64,000 nucleotides of DNA from Tenebrio molitor. Its lineage: Eukaryota > Arthropoda > Insecta > Coleoptera > Tenebrionidae. Location: the NCBI RefSeq assembly GCF_963966145.1, contig NC_091048.1, positions 28,954,001-29,018,000 on the forward strand. The letters are read 5' to 3'. Below the pieces are notes generated by a model. It did no database searches, was not told where the DNA came from, and saw only the letters and a list, made by a program, of their open reading frames with translations. Shown piece after piece: positions 34,010-46,486 of this stretch. The first letter of the stretch is position 1. Each line of letters opens with the position of its first letter. The position numbers and the translations under genes were made by a program.

Positions 34010-37000
34010 ATGAAGAGGAGATGTCGATCCTGCTGCAACGTCTGCCTCCTGCTTTTGGGAATAGCACTAATCAGTCTAGGTCTGACGATATTCGTATACT
34101 TCGAAGCTCTCTACGACTATGTGATAAGCAGTGCCATGACGTTCACCCCCAAAACGGAACCCTTCAGAGTGTGGAGGGTGAACGATCCGCCCCTCGTCAT
34201 GGACATATACCTGTTCAACTGGACGAACCCTCAAGACTTGCTGGTTAAAGGGGTCAAACCGCGATTCGAAGAGATTGGCCCTTACAAATTCAAGGAAGTC
34301 AAAGAGAAGGTCAACATCACGTGGCACGACAACAACCACACCATCAGCTACAGACACAAGAAATCCTACTATTTCGATGCGGAAAATAGTGTTAGAAATC
34401 TGAGCGATGTCATCACGACAATCAACGTGGTGCCGTTGGTGAGTCAAAAATTTTGGTCCCTTCTCACTTCACACCTTCTATTTTCAAGACCGTTATCTTC
34501 AGTTGTTCCGTTTCGGCCTTCCGCACACGATAAAAAAATCAAGGCTCATAATTTTGATTAGTTCTAAAATTAATCACCACTCAATTGCTATTTGTTTTGT
34601 CTGAAAAACAACAGTTCGGCGTCTTCCACGTTTTCATTTTGTTCGCCACACAAAGACAAATATTTCAGTTTGGACCGATTGGACCGGTGTGTATTTAGGA
34701 ACCGTGTCCATATTGACGGATCCATTTATGCAGAAAACAGTTCCACGTTTGTTTTTCTTAGACATGTGACATTTCCATTACTGCAGTCTATTCTCGTGGA
34801 AATCTAATTGCCAGGGTGATTTGTCGCCCGCTTCGGATGTCTCTATGCGTTCGAGTTGCAAAATTAACAAGATCAGGATTAATGTCATTAAATTAACGAT
34901 GCGCGCATCCCGACGTAATTTATGGTCCGTAACGACAACTGCATTTCAAGCCTCGAAAAAAAATCACAATTACAACAATGTGGATAATTAAAGTTTTCAA
35001 TCTGGCAGGGATTATAATTGTTAAAAATTACAGTATGTATCACATTGATTGACACCCAAAAATCATACGAGCTGATGGAGAGGATAAACAACACGATTAC
35101 GAAATTTAATCGATCAAATCAGATCTAATTCCGTCATAAAAATGTTTTCCATTAGACTAAAAAAAAAAGAAAATCTCGCACACTTGAAACAAATTAAACG
35201 TGGGTGTATAAACGCTCGCGAATTAAGAACTAGGACAGCGAAGAAATGAACCAGACCATCTCCATCACCATCATTCCTTAATGCAGCCTTATTAATTTTA
35301 ATTTTTAATAATTTAATCAAAAACCAGACGAACTCAAACCGCTTCCATCCCCATTTTCATATTTACAAAGTTTCATCGTGTCCTCAAAAAGTGTAATTTA
35401 TTTTCACGTCACCGTCTCGTCCATATACCTGGAACCGTAATTATGGTTATGGGAAATAAAGTTTGACAACTTTACCGTGATGGACTAAACGACCAAGAGA
35501 AATCGATGCTCGGGGGGAAGTTTCGACGATAAAAAATAACATCGAACCATATAAATTAGGGGTGGAATAAAAAATGCTCCGGTTTACGTTTTCCGGACGG
35601 GATAAAATGTAGAAAATTACCACGCCACAATTCGGATGCTGCGAGATCATCCGATCAACCGACGCGATTCCCCCGAAGCCGAAAACCTCCAACAGGAATT
35701 GCGATTTACAATTGTCAGACTCGTGAGGTTATTTATCGTTTCTCCCGATTTTACTCGGCTTTCCGTCTTTTTTTTTTAATCAAACAACCACGTTAAATCT
35801 GTAACTAATTAGATGGCGGAATTAGAGAGCCTACTTATGGGCGACTGATTTAATCATCACTGGTCACTTTTGAAGGACTCATCTGGAATTGAACAACTCG
35901 GCGAACAACATCAATGGCGAGTAAGCCGATAACGAATCCATTAAAATATTAAACTTCAACCCCAATTCTGTTCCATTGATAATTCTGGTTAAAGTCGGCG
36001 GAATTCAACTCTCTCCAACTTAATTTACTTCCCGGAGAATTTATCCTCGTTATCTAGATGTTTCTTGATTCTTCGTCGTTCCTAACAATTTGCGAGGACA
36101 AGGTCTGACCTAATTACATTAAAATCGATTGAAACGGATGATGGTTTATCATAATTTAACACTCAGCACCGCAAATTTCATCTTTCTTTCCCATTTTTAT
36201 CGCTCGACGACACAACCATCAACGCGATGATCTTTTCCGGTCATTTGACAGACAAACGGCGTTCTTCTCGAACATCTCTACATCCGAAAATTATTAATTT
36301 TAACAACAAAACGCTATTAACAATAATAATCAAAATCACTGCCAAGTGACGACTTGATTCTCTAAATTTCTCATTCAGTTTTATTGTTGGTGGCGACGAG
36401 CCATAAAAGAATGGCGAAAATAATAAATGATTGTCCCATTGCAGTTGGCGTTGAAAACCCACACAAATTTTGAATGTGCCGCCCGCCTCGCAACGTTACA
36501 CAAACTAAAGTGTGGCCGCTGAACAGATGGAGTAATAAAACCGCCCCCTAGTGCCCGCGTATTTTAAACAGCAGCTTCCAATTGGCTTATTCAAAACGTG
36601 CGCATATTTTTGAAAACCTGATGTACATCCACAAAAATTACTTGACGGCATTTCATTAATTTTAACCTCGCTTTGGCAGTTTCACCACATATTCATGTTT
36701 GGAGAAGATGTGCATGTCAATGAATGCAACATTTTTCTCAATCTATCAACTATATCCTATTCTCATGAGAATGACAAATGGCAAAGAACCTGCCTCATGT
36801 GAAACAGACTTCGGCGTATATCGTTCTCCGCAACTAACGCCACATCCCTTTTTTTTATTACTCCATCTGTTCACTGACCACACTTTAGTAGACAGATTTC
36901 CACTACCGCCGGTAGCGTCACCTATCCGCAATACTAGTCTCACTCATGTTATGAGGCTTGCGGCACATTCAACTACGTCACCAACGCCTACTGCGATGGG

Positions 37001-38848
37001 ACAACCATTTATAATGACCCTGTACTTGCACCAGACAAGCTGAAAAACTATTAGTCGAAAGTTTAATAATGCCAGTCAAGTTCAGCACAGCGTTTCAATT
37101 TTCGAACGACCGGAAGTAATTTATTTAAGATTCTTTGGTCGAAAACCGCCACAAACTACTTGGCGAACTTCTGTTCAGACAGGGCAAAGATTGATTTTTG
37201 CCAGGGGACTAATAAATTTTGAAATAACTTAACGTGCAACCCTGTTGCTTTGGGGTTAACTCTGCATTTAATTTGCTAAACTAATTTAAAACTTTCACGT
37301 TCGATTCGATTGAAAACAATATCAAACCTGTTTAGAATCGACGTGACAATTAACGTAAACTTCTTGAAAAAAATATTGTGCTACGATGAAACTTTATCGG
37401 TTTTGCCTTCGCGTATTTGAAAAGATACGATGTTAGAAAATAAAGTCTCGTTTCTTTTTCAGACAATAGCTTACAAAGCTCGCCATTTCGGTTACATCTC
37501 AAAACGGACAATATCTTACTCTTTATCCACTTTATCCAGTTTATACGTGACAAAAACTGCCGGACAGATCCTCTTCGACGGTTACGAGGAGAGCATCCTG
37601 AGCATACTGAGCAGCGTCCCGCTGACCGGAGTCACCGACAAATTCGGACTCTTTTACGGGGTGAGTTGATAAAGTAAGTTGCGAAACTTCACCGACCCAG
37701 TCCGCCCGAAAACAAAACTAATTTTTTGGCAACTTTTCAGAAAAACGGTTCCGTAGGTACCGACGGCACCTTCAGCATGTGGACCCTCGTCGACGACAAA
37801 TTCGGCAAGATAATCACTTGGAATTACAAGAACGAATCCAGCTACTACGAGGGCGAGTGCAACGCCGTCCGGGGTTCCGCCGGAGAATTCTACCCCATCA
37901 ACCGGAAACGCGACCACATCGAATTCTTCTCATCCGAATTGTGCAAATTCGCCAAACTCGAATACGAAAAAGACGTGGAAATTAAAGGGGTGCTCGGCTA
38001 CAAATACACCGGGAAAAACATCTTCGACAACGGTAAGCTCCCCCCGCCTACGCACGCGACAAATCTCTTATCATATTTAACCAGGAACCCTCCGACCCGA
38101 AAACAAATGCTACTGCGTGGGCGAGTGTCACCCGTCGGGGGTGTTCAACGTGTCCTCGTGCAGGCTGGACTCGCCGACGTTCCTCTCGATGCCTCATTTT
38201 TACAACGCCGACCCTTATTATATCGACGCGATCGAAGGGGTCTCGCCCCAGGACAAGCACGAATTTTACATCACGCTGGAACCGGTGAGTGGCCAAAAAT
38301 ATTCAGACAACTTTCACTTCGACGATCGAGAAACTTTCGGACAAAAGCTCCAAGTTCTTTAATCTGGAAAGTTCTCGAACGTAATTTATTCGGGGAGACA
38401 CCGTGCTCCCGGCTCCGACTCCATCAGCTGTGAAATGTCGGTTAATTTTGCAGAAATCGGGGATAGTCATCGACATCGGGGCCAAGATGCAAGTCAACGT
38501 CCTGCTCCAGCCCATCGAATACATTACGTAAGTTCACGGAAAAGCGTTCCCCTCGATTTTACAAGGACACGTTTCAGGATGTACGAAGACGTCCCCAAAA
38601 TTTTCTTCCCTCTGTTTTACTTCGACCAAAATCTTCCCGCCACCGACGAGCTGGCATCGCTCCTAGTTAGAATACAAAGTCTTCCCGAAGTTAGCAACAT
38701 TGCCGTGCTGATATTAGTCACTTTGGGGTTAGCCTCATTCGTCTGGATTTTCGTCAACATGTACTGTTGGTCGAGGAGGGGGATTCAAACCGAATGTAAA
38801 ATACCTCAGAACAGTAATATTGTCGAAGAAATTCCGCTTCATTGTTGA
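34010..38848 (+). CDS. CD36-family scavenger receptor, gene F (divergent paralogue)
   Basis: Six exons: 34010-34438, 37463-37660, 37741-38032, 38085-38284, 38454-38527 and 38578-38848, encoding 487 aa. The exon phases match the A-E genes, but lengths differ in exons 1-4. The N-terminus MKRRCRSCCNVC is cysteine-rich (likely palmitoylation sites in this family) and precedes a TM helix at about 13-33. Then come YLFNWTNPQD, NITWHDNNHT, FGLFYG, NKCYCVGECHPSG and all six conserved cysteines, and a C-terminal TM (about 431-455) with a Cys-containing tail. A tiny ATG-AAA-AAA-TGA uORF (34002) overlaps the chosen start. Coding exons are clearly more GC-rich than A-E. This is probably the older single-copy member beside the amplified cluster. 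Ligand unknown. Confidence 0.93.
34439..37462. other. Intron 1 of gene F
   Basis: 3.0 kb. Apart from the inverted-repeat element at 36504-36889 nothing was recognised. Small open frames on both strands lack domain or splice support. Confidence 0.5.
36504..36889. repeat. Inverted-repeat MITE, about 390 bp, in gene F intron 1
   Basis: ACTAAAGTGTGGCCGCTGAA and ACAGATGGAGTAATAAAA on the left mirror TTTTATTACTCCATCTGT and TCACTGACCACACTTTAGT on the right. The interior is non-coding. Confidence 0.75.
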
Positions 38849-40705
38849 AACCTGACCTTTATGTTTAGTGCACTTTTACGGTGCATCACGATAATTATTA
38901 CTGTTATTGTAATTTTATTTATATTAAAGACGTTAAAAACAAATTGACGTTAAATTTATTACGACGCTAAACGCTGAAAACCGAACGATTATTACAACGT
39001 TGCGTAAAACATTCAGAATGTAATCGTTAAACTCTACGGTCGGGAGTTATTGGCACTTTAAATGAACTGCAACGCGATTCTCAACCCTCCAGGGATGGAT
39101 CTCGATGCGCCCCCCCGATACTACTGTTCCACATTACTGTCGTCGACGTCCCTGACACACTTGACGTTACTCTTCCGTGCATTTGACAGCTGACAACGTC
39201 AAATTCGTCACTGGGCTTGTTGACAGTGATTACCGTCGAATTAAAGTAAACATTTACAGCCCTTGTCCACCTTGAACGAAAGCCTGCGATGCAGTTGTGC
39301 CCCTTTTAAATCACAGTTTTAACCCGATGGATCGATTAAACACGACAACGTAAAAATTGATTGGCGTCTGATTCTAATCGTGGCGTAACAAATAGTTTTC
39401 CATTAAATGTGTATTATTGGTTGCGGTTACACAAAAACGCCATTATCTATTTCCCAATGAAATTTTAATATTCTGTCCAATAAATATCACACTTAATATC
39501 TCAAAACAAAGTACCGCTGTTGCAGAGTATTAATTAGAATCACAAACTAGTTAGAGATTTAATTAAAAAACCCAAACAATTATTGCTAATGAACCTACTC
39601 TCTTTTCCTGCCGAGTGGTGTGCCTAAAATAATCCCAGAATCAACCCCTTTAATAAAGGGACAAATTGCATCAACACCTAATAAATTACATTCTCAGCAT
39701 TACCTTTGTATCGTCGTAATCCACTTTGTATGGAATCTTAATTGAATCTCTTCCTCCTCTTTTTCATTGTTTTTTTTTAATCGATTCGTTTCGACCACTC
39801 TTTAATAACGCGAATAGACCAACTAAAGTAAACTTTACACTAATTTTTCGAAACCGAAATTGTCAACAGATGCCGCTTCCGCAACAAAACATAAACGGCA
39901 ACGTCACATTTATTTGTCAACATATACGTGTCCAATTTTGGTTTCTCTCAAATTCGAAAAATAGCAATTTTCAAAATTTCACCGACACTGAGTCAATGTT
40001 TCACAATCACAAAGCAAACAAAAGAGTAAAAATGGCGTCTCTAAGTTTAGCCCCGTTTCTCCTATCAAAAAAATGCAACGTACAAAGTCTACATCATTTT
40101 TCCGTCTTTGGTTCTGGGTTCATGTGAATTCGAAAAAAAGTCGAAGACCAGGCGCAGAAGACTTCCAACCATGGACTTTGCTCCTGTCGGCCATTTTGTC
40201 GTAGTTTACAACACAAAAACCGTCGATTTTTGTTTCATGAACAATCGAGACCGATTTGATTTCTGCGTTTTCAATAAACATGACAATTTTTTTTTGTTTT
40301 AAATATAAGTACACATGTATTATATGCAAATTGATAATTGGGTTGTTTGTTTTGTGAAAGTGATAAATTGGATAAGTTTATCTCTCAAAAACCTTAGATT
40401 TCTGGATGATGAAATTCTAAATTGAGTTTCATAAGAGAAACTTCCTGGTAAAATGGCTTAGAAATATTTATTTTTAACGTGATCATGATTGAGCAGGATG
40501 TCAATTGTATGTAAAAAAATAAATAAATTCAGATTAAAAACTCAATAAATCAATTTTCAGGTTGATTGGAGGCAAAAAATTTTTAATTAGATCCAGTTCT
40601 TTGAAATTCATCCTACAGACGCGAACAAAGTCCAGGGTGTGTTGATGCCGAAGAGTGTTTTCTTATTTGTTCGATCTGTGATTGCACAACTGTGAAATTT
40701 CGAAA
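38849..40705. other. Intergenic downstream of gene F, no gene seen
   Basis: Contains the 3' end of gene F (TATATTAAAG at about 38918) and AT-rich spacer. The open frame 39726-40127 has no recognisable domain and is not called. Confidence 0.45.
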
Positions 40706-41634
40706 ATGCCAAAACCATATGATTCAGTTTTTCGAAAACTAAAGTGAGTACTATTGTTTATTTTCTATTTTCATTCCTAATCGAACCCTGGCAAAAGTAT
40801 TAACATTTACCGGTTCTAAAAATTTTACTCCAGCAAGACATCCAAATCTATTTGATCTCGTCACTAACCGTCGGATAATAGATGATTTCTTTGGCCTAGG
40901 TCGAAAAACCGGATGCATTTTTAGATGTTTACATTTTTGTGACAATCTTAAACGGCTTACGCTTGTTGAATCTACTTTGGAAAGAACTTTCAAATTTTTG
41001 ACTCTACAAAAAACATCTGAAAACGTCTTAAATAACTGAGAAAACGATGGTCTTTTCGCCTTAGCAAGCTTATCGATCTGAACTCATTAAACATTCATCC
41101 ATATTATCGAGATGCAACCCTTAAATCCAATATTGATTCTAAAATGGCGCAGCATCGAGAAACCAATTTAATCTGGTACGGACCGAATAAAAATTTACAC
41201 AAAAAAATGAGGGTAGACTAACACGATTTCTTAGAAATTGATGAGTACAAAGTACCAATTCAACGTCTAAATAAATAAAGCGATAAATCATAAATTTTAC
41301 GCAAAACTGCGTTTTATTTCTGAAATATGTGAAGCTTCTGACCTAGATGTTTTATGGTTGGAAAAAACAAGTCATGAAATTAAAACGTTTCAAATGGACG
41401 GCAGTTTAATTCGAATTGCATTGTTAACATGCGAATGGGTCACGTAAAAAGATCTTCCGAGACTCTTCTACATCGTCGCATGGCTAAACAGGTGCTTTCC
41501 CTGAAAATATTGATAAATTATTACCTCGTCCGTTTCGTCAAAGTTTAAAGGTTCAACGTCAACGTACGGAAAATCACAAGGCATTAGACGAAATCAATTT
41601 TTCACTAATACGCCGCCATTACGGGAACAAATGA
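40706..41634 (+). pseudogene. Decayed protein-coding region, unknown family
   Basis: A start-like MPKPYDSVFRKLK (40706) runs into a GTGAGTA donor. After it come protein-like open segments in shifting frames: 40779-41039 (TPARHPNLFDLV, CLHFCDNLKRLTLVES), 41039-41221 (LIDLNSLNIHPYYRDATL, ETNLIWYGPN), 41222-41278, 41286-41447 (ICEASDLDVLWLEKT, MDGSLIRIALLTCEW), about 41432-41492 (RSSETLLHRRMAKQ) and about 41492-41634 (PENIDKLLPRPFRQSLKV, then a TGA). At least four frameshifts or stops separate them. Amino-acid composition is non-repetitive and segment borders chain without gaps, which suggests one former gene of about 300 codons. I do not recognise the family. A dead mobile-element gene is equally possible. 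Confidence 0.45.
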
Positions 41635-41639
41635 AAATC

Positions 41640-42637
41640 TAGATAAAAACGGAACGAACGTTTCCGATTATCGAAAACATTTTTAATATTGTTTATTTCC
41701 ATGTTAATGTTGTGAAGCAATTTCCTTTGATTCTCCGCCGGGAACAGATTTTAATTTCAAAGCTTTCTGAGTCGAAGGATCAAAAGCGATGAATTCATGA
41801 AATATTGCCGAATTTGTCGACTTGTAAAATCACTTTTTCGTCAAATCAAATTTATTTTGCGACAAACCAAATTGCGATTAATTCATAACACAAAAAACGA
41901 AAATGTTTTCACGACCGTCAGACTTTTCAATTAATAGTTTTCAACTATGATTTCCGGTTTTGCTGCAACGGATCCTAATTTGAATAAGCGGGGACAGTGT
42001 GAAAGGTGCTGAGCTTTTACGAGGGTTGTTTTTGTCTAAGTGAAACGAAATGAATAATAAGGCTACCGTACATTTACAATTCAATGATTTTTGTGCCTGA
42101 AAAGATGTCACATAATGGCCGTCATTGAATCCGGAATGAAATTGTTGAAGAGTATTGTGCAGGTTTTGGCGTGAGCTTTCAAAAAACAAATCACCACAAC
42201 CATACAAAATAATGTTCAGATGTTTTAAATCGATTTTTGTGATAAATTAAAAGTGTGCTGATTAGATTTAAAACAAAATAAAATGTACCCACGTCATTTT
42301 AAATGCTTTTAGCAAAATAAAAATCATGTGGCAAATAGGTCTAAAAAAATTGATGAAAACGTTATAGGTACAATAATTATTCTGTCGAAACGTTTAACAA
42401 ATTTCGTGTTTACGACAAATAAAAGTTGTTTAATTTTAATCTCCAGTTGAGTGTAAAGAAAATTAAAGAATTTTTTGAAAACAATTTTGGTCATAGATGA
42501 ATCTCAGTTACATTGGTAGTAACGAAAAACTGAAAACGAACTCAGCATTGTTCCAGTCTAAGCGTGTTTATTAAGCAGATTACTGAAGACATTTGAAGGT
42601 AGAGTGAGATGGTAAAAAAAACTACACTCAAAAAATA
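41640..42637. other. Intergenic, no gene seen
   Basis: AT-rich. A short - strand open frame at 41941-42207 has no recognisable product. Confidence 0.4.
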
Positions 42638-43026
42638 CAGTGTGGAATAAAATGATTTACATCTAGTTACCTTTGGAATTTTTGCACATGTAAATTTTCC
42701 TGTACCGCTCTACTTTTTTTTTTGAAGTGCCGAACTATTAGTTCTGTCAATAAATGACATCAATCGAATTCACAATTGTTACAATTTACTAAATTGAATT
42801 AACAAACGTTGGTGGCCACTTTCAACACTAGCTGTGACTTGCTTTTGTTAGCTCCTTTTTAATTTCAATCTCTACTTTGCATTCATATCATCCCTTCGCA
42901 ATAAAACACATTTGGAATTTTGGAATATTTTGAGGTTAGGTTTTCTTTTTTTTGTAGAGCGGCATTTCGTATTTTTACAAGGGTAATGCAAAGGTAACTA
43001 GATGTAAATAATTTTATTCCACACTG
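42638..43026. mobile_element. TA-flanked palindromic element, 389 bp
   Basis: Ends TA|CAGTGTGGAATAAAATG... and ...ATTTTATTCCACACTG|TA, with arms continuing through TTTACATCTAGTTACCTTTG and its complement. The sub-terminal AGCGG motifs also pair. Non-coding. The CAGT..ACTG termini and TA flanks point to mobilisation by a mariner/Tc1 transposase. Confidence 0.8.
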
Positions 43027-43039
43027 TAGTACATACATA

Positions 43040-43730
43040 CAGCCTGAGTCAGCTAAAACAGGTCAGTCGTATAAAACAGAAACTAAAGAATAATTTGAAT
43101 TTTTTTTGTGGCAGAATTAATGTGTGGTACACTTCCATTGTATGCACATTTTTTGTAAGATTCTATGATAACCCTGTTAGGAGATATTAAAAAACAAGAC
43201 GACAAGAAAAAATTTTTTGTGCAAGTTTATACCTTTTTATATTCAGTTAAAAGAAGATTTTCTTTTAATAACGTTAGTGCATTTGTTTTGGTAAAAATTA
43301 AACAGATTTGCTCAAAATAATCCCTTATTCTCAAGAATTATTTCAGCAATGTTGCTCATTTATTCAAAACAAAAGACAACAGGATCACTACTTGACTCTG
43401 TTTTGAAAGCAAACGACAACATGGCTAGAATAATTTTTGAGAATAGGGGATTATTTTAAGCAATCTGTTTAATTTTCACCAAAACAAATACACTAACATT
43501 ATTTAAAAAAAAATCCTTCTTCAACTGAATATAAAAAGGTACAAATTTGTACAATTTTTTTTCTTGTCGTCTTGTTTAAATTAATATCTCCTAACACGGT
43601 TATCATGGAATCCTAAAAAAATGAGCATACAATGAGAGTGTACCACACATTAAATCTACCACAAAAAATTTTCAAATTATTCTTTAGTTTCTGTTTTATA
43701 CGACTGACCTGTTTTAGCTGACTCATGCAG
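43040..43730. mobile_element. TA-flanked long palindrome, 691 bp
   Basis: Begins TA|CAGCCTGAGTCAGCTAAAA and ends TTTTAGCTGACTCATGCAG|TA. Arms of about 300 bp pair almost throughout (for example ACAGGTCAGTCGTATAAAAC with its complement, and AACAGATTTGCTCAAAATAA with TTATTTTAAGCAATCTGTT). The spacer is near 43380. It sits 13 bp from the element at 42638-43026. Confidence 0.85.
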
Positions 43731-46484
43731 TATACTCAAAATTTACTGTGGTAGTGTAAACTAGGCTTTAAACGATTCTCTTATCAGCCATTAAGAGTTA
43801 GTTAAGAAAATTATTTTAAAATTATTTTCACACAATGGAAAATTTAAAAGCAGTAAGTATTTGAAAGTTCTTGCTAAACTTTCATATAACGAATGGATTT
43901 AATGAAAAATTTAATGAAAAATAACAATTTACTGAAAATGAAATAAAGCCAAAACAACAAAATAGATTTACATTGTAAAAAAAAATATATATAATCCACT
44001 ACATTTTCCTGGGATTCTTTTAAACTCATTTTGGATGTATTTATGAAATTACTTATTTAGTTTGTAGTAAGTATGTATCTGAAAATTTTTAATAAACTTT
44101 AATTTAGAAAAAAAATTGAGATAATGAGGATACATCAACGGCAAAAATGAAGCGTAATCAGTAATTAATTTTCCTCTTTAATGAAATTTTTATTAAAATA
44201 TTTTTACAATTTATTGGCACAAAATTGAACAATCAAACGTTATAATGAACTTTTAAAAAATTCTACACATCAAATACTCCTCATTTTTGCTTTATTACTT
44301 TAACAAATATTGAAGATAAAGTTTCTTAACAAATCACCGCGCATTTAATAAACATAAAATCAATCGAGAAAAGTTTGCAGTTTTTCGCGGAACATAGTAC
44401 ATTTTTGTTGAGACCTTCCTCAGTAAATATTTACAATCAAGTTAAGAAACTTTTCTTCACTCGAGACCGTGCAGACACTCTTGTACGCTCTTCACGTCCA
44501 AATTATCCACGCTTTAATCTCCGTGAATTTTTAAGGAATCTCGTTGCGAGGAGCATTTTAAACAACCAACTCGTAATTTTTAAGGCGCGTCGTGTCTGAC
44601 AAAAATTACTCTTCTGTTCTCTTTCGCGACTCCTCTAAACAACTTCATTTAGGACGCCACAGCTACGCCCTTCGCAAAATCGCATCTGCTACAAGCTAAA
44701 CGAATTCTCCTTGATGAAATTTTTCTACGCGAGCAAGACCAAAAAAAAAAAAATAATAATTTCCAAGCTTCAATCAAGCGATACTGCGCCACATTCAAAC
44801 CTAATTTGTTTATGTCACATACCAAATAGACAACCAACAACAATGCAATTGAACGAATTAAATTGAAACAAGCTGCATTCGTTTATTACTTATTCTCGTT
44901 CAATCATTCCGATTCTTAGTGCTACCCCAGTTCGCTTCGGGGAAAATCGACTTTTAATCGCTATCGGAACGATTTCGTCGTTGACGTTTACTCTTAAAAA
45001 CCGAAAGCACAAAAGAAGAAAGCCTCGCGGAAAACGACGTCCATAAAACGTTGACGACTCTAATTCCGATGTCGAATTTTAATTGCATAAATCATCACGA
45101 TTACGGTCAAATAAAACGGAAACCTCCGGAATCGATGTGGCGTCGACGATCTCCGGAGAACTTGCAGAGAAACGTTCACGAAACACGACTTTCCGTGATA
45201 AGACAAGAGGTGATTATGGTTAAGGGGAGTTCTGGGACTTGGGAAGATAGTGTGGCACATTTTTCTGTCGTGTTTATCGCATGCGGCGACACAAAGATAC
45301 AGAAAATTAAGGATTAACCCGGACTGAAGGACTTCCAAACTGTCGAATTGATCCTCCGGGCCGGTTTTCTAGGTAAACAAAAATGGTGGAGGCGCCCGGA
45401 CAAACACGCTACACTGAATTTTTTTAAAGGTTTTCAAGAGAGAGAAAAAAAGTCTCGTGACCTTATCGTCCCGATTGTAAAATTTAAAATATTTCGTCGT
45501 GTGAACTTAAACCTATACAAACGCAAAACCAAGAGAAAAATGTTTTTATCGCATAGGCTTCACCCTCCAGCCCCTGCTCAATTTTCCCTCTTCATTATTC
45601 CAACTATACGTGATAGGTTGTACGCCATCAGCATATCAATTGCTAGGTCCCAAAATCACAATGTAACCCACTTAGGTAAAATGTTATTATCTTGTGATAA
45701 ACCTAACCCTGGAACAATCTCGCCCCAACGACCACTTCCCCAGACAATAGATCCAAATGTATTTAATTTCATATTTACACCCTAGATAACAACCAATTAA
45801 AGTTTTTGCCTTCGCATTCGCAGCAGCAATCATGAAAAGTCTCTCGAAATAAACTTTTCTTTAAATTTTGTCGAGTAAAGCGATCTGTCCGTGACAGAAT
45901 AAGCCTTTTCATGCGAGACTTTGTAACGATACACTGGAGAAAAAAAAACACGTGGGACGTTTCCCGACAGTTGTTATGAAAACTTCTCACAAAATAATTC
46001 CCATTCCTCTTGAAATTCACATTTCTCTACTTTATCGAATTAAAAAATATTGCCTGAAAAGTGTATTTTTACGTGGGCTAAACACGTTCGACGATTCAAT
46101 TCTAAAAGCTGGGCAAAAATGGACCCTTTGGCTTCCATAATTAGATAAATTATCGAACAGATGGTGTCTGCACAATTTTAACAGTCCAGACTCGTAAAAT
46201 CAATTATCGGAATATACGAATGTGTCAAAATTGTGGGAGTTCAGAAATTGTGCGCTGCAACTCTCGACCGTTTGAACTTTAATTATACGATTTTAAAATT
46301 CAGAGTTGCGATGAGGAAAATGAGAATATAACAGAACAAGGAAATAAAATTACTGGAGTCGTTTAGACTACTACTCTAAGGATTTATCCGATTAGCCGAT
46401 TAGAATTTTTCAACAATAAATGTGTATTATAGTTGTTGCATTGCTTTATTATTTCGCTTTAGTTATTATTAGTTAGGAAGCAAA
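43731..46484. other. Intergenic, no gene seen
   Basis: Open frames at 44375-44599, 45051-45317 and 45348-45785 lack signal peptides, domains and splice context. A few short hairpins (for example CCCCAGTTCGCTTCGGGG near 44926) are visible. No gene is called. Confidence 0.4.
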
Positions 46485-46486
46485 TA

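Noticed and set aside
36699..37043. 114-codon frame in gene F intron 1
   Set aside because: Lies across an inverted-repeat MITE and has no domain or splice context.
34010..38848. SNMP (sensory neuron membrane protein) identity for gene F or the array
   Set aside because: The general CD36 plan fits, but I see no motif that separates SNMP from croquemort-type members, so only the family is named.
45348..45785. 145-codon open frame
   Set aside because: Basic, AT-driven composition with no recognisable motif and no promoter or poly-A context.
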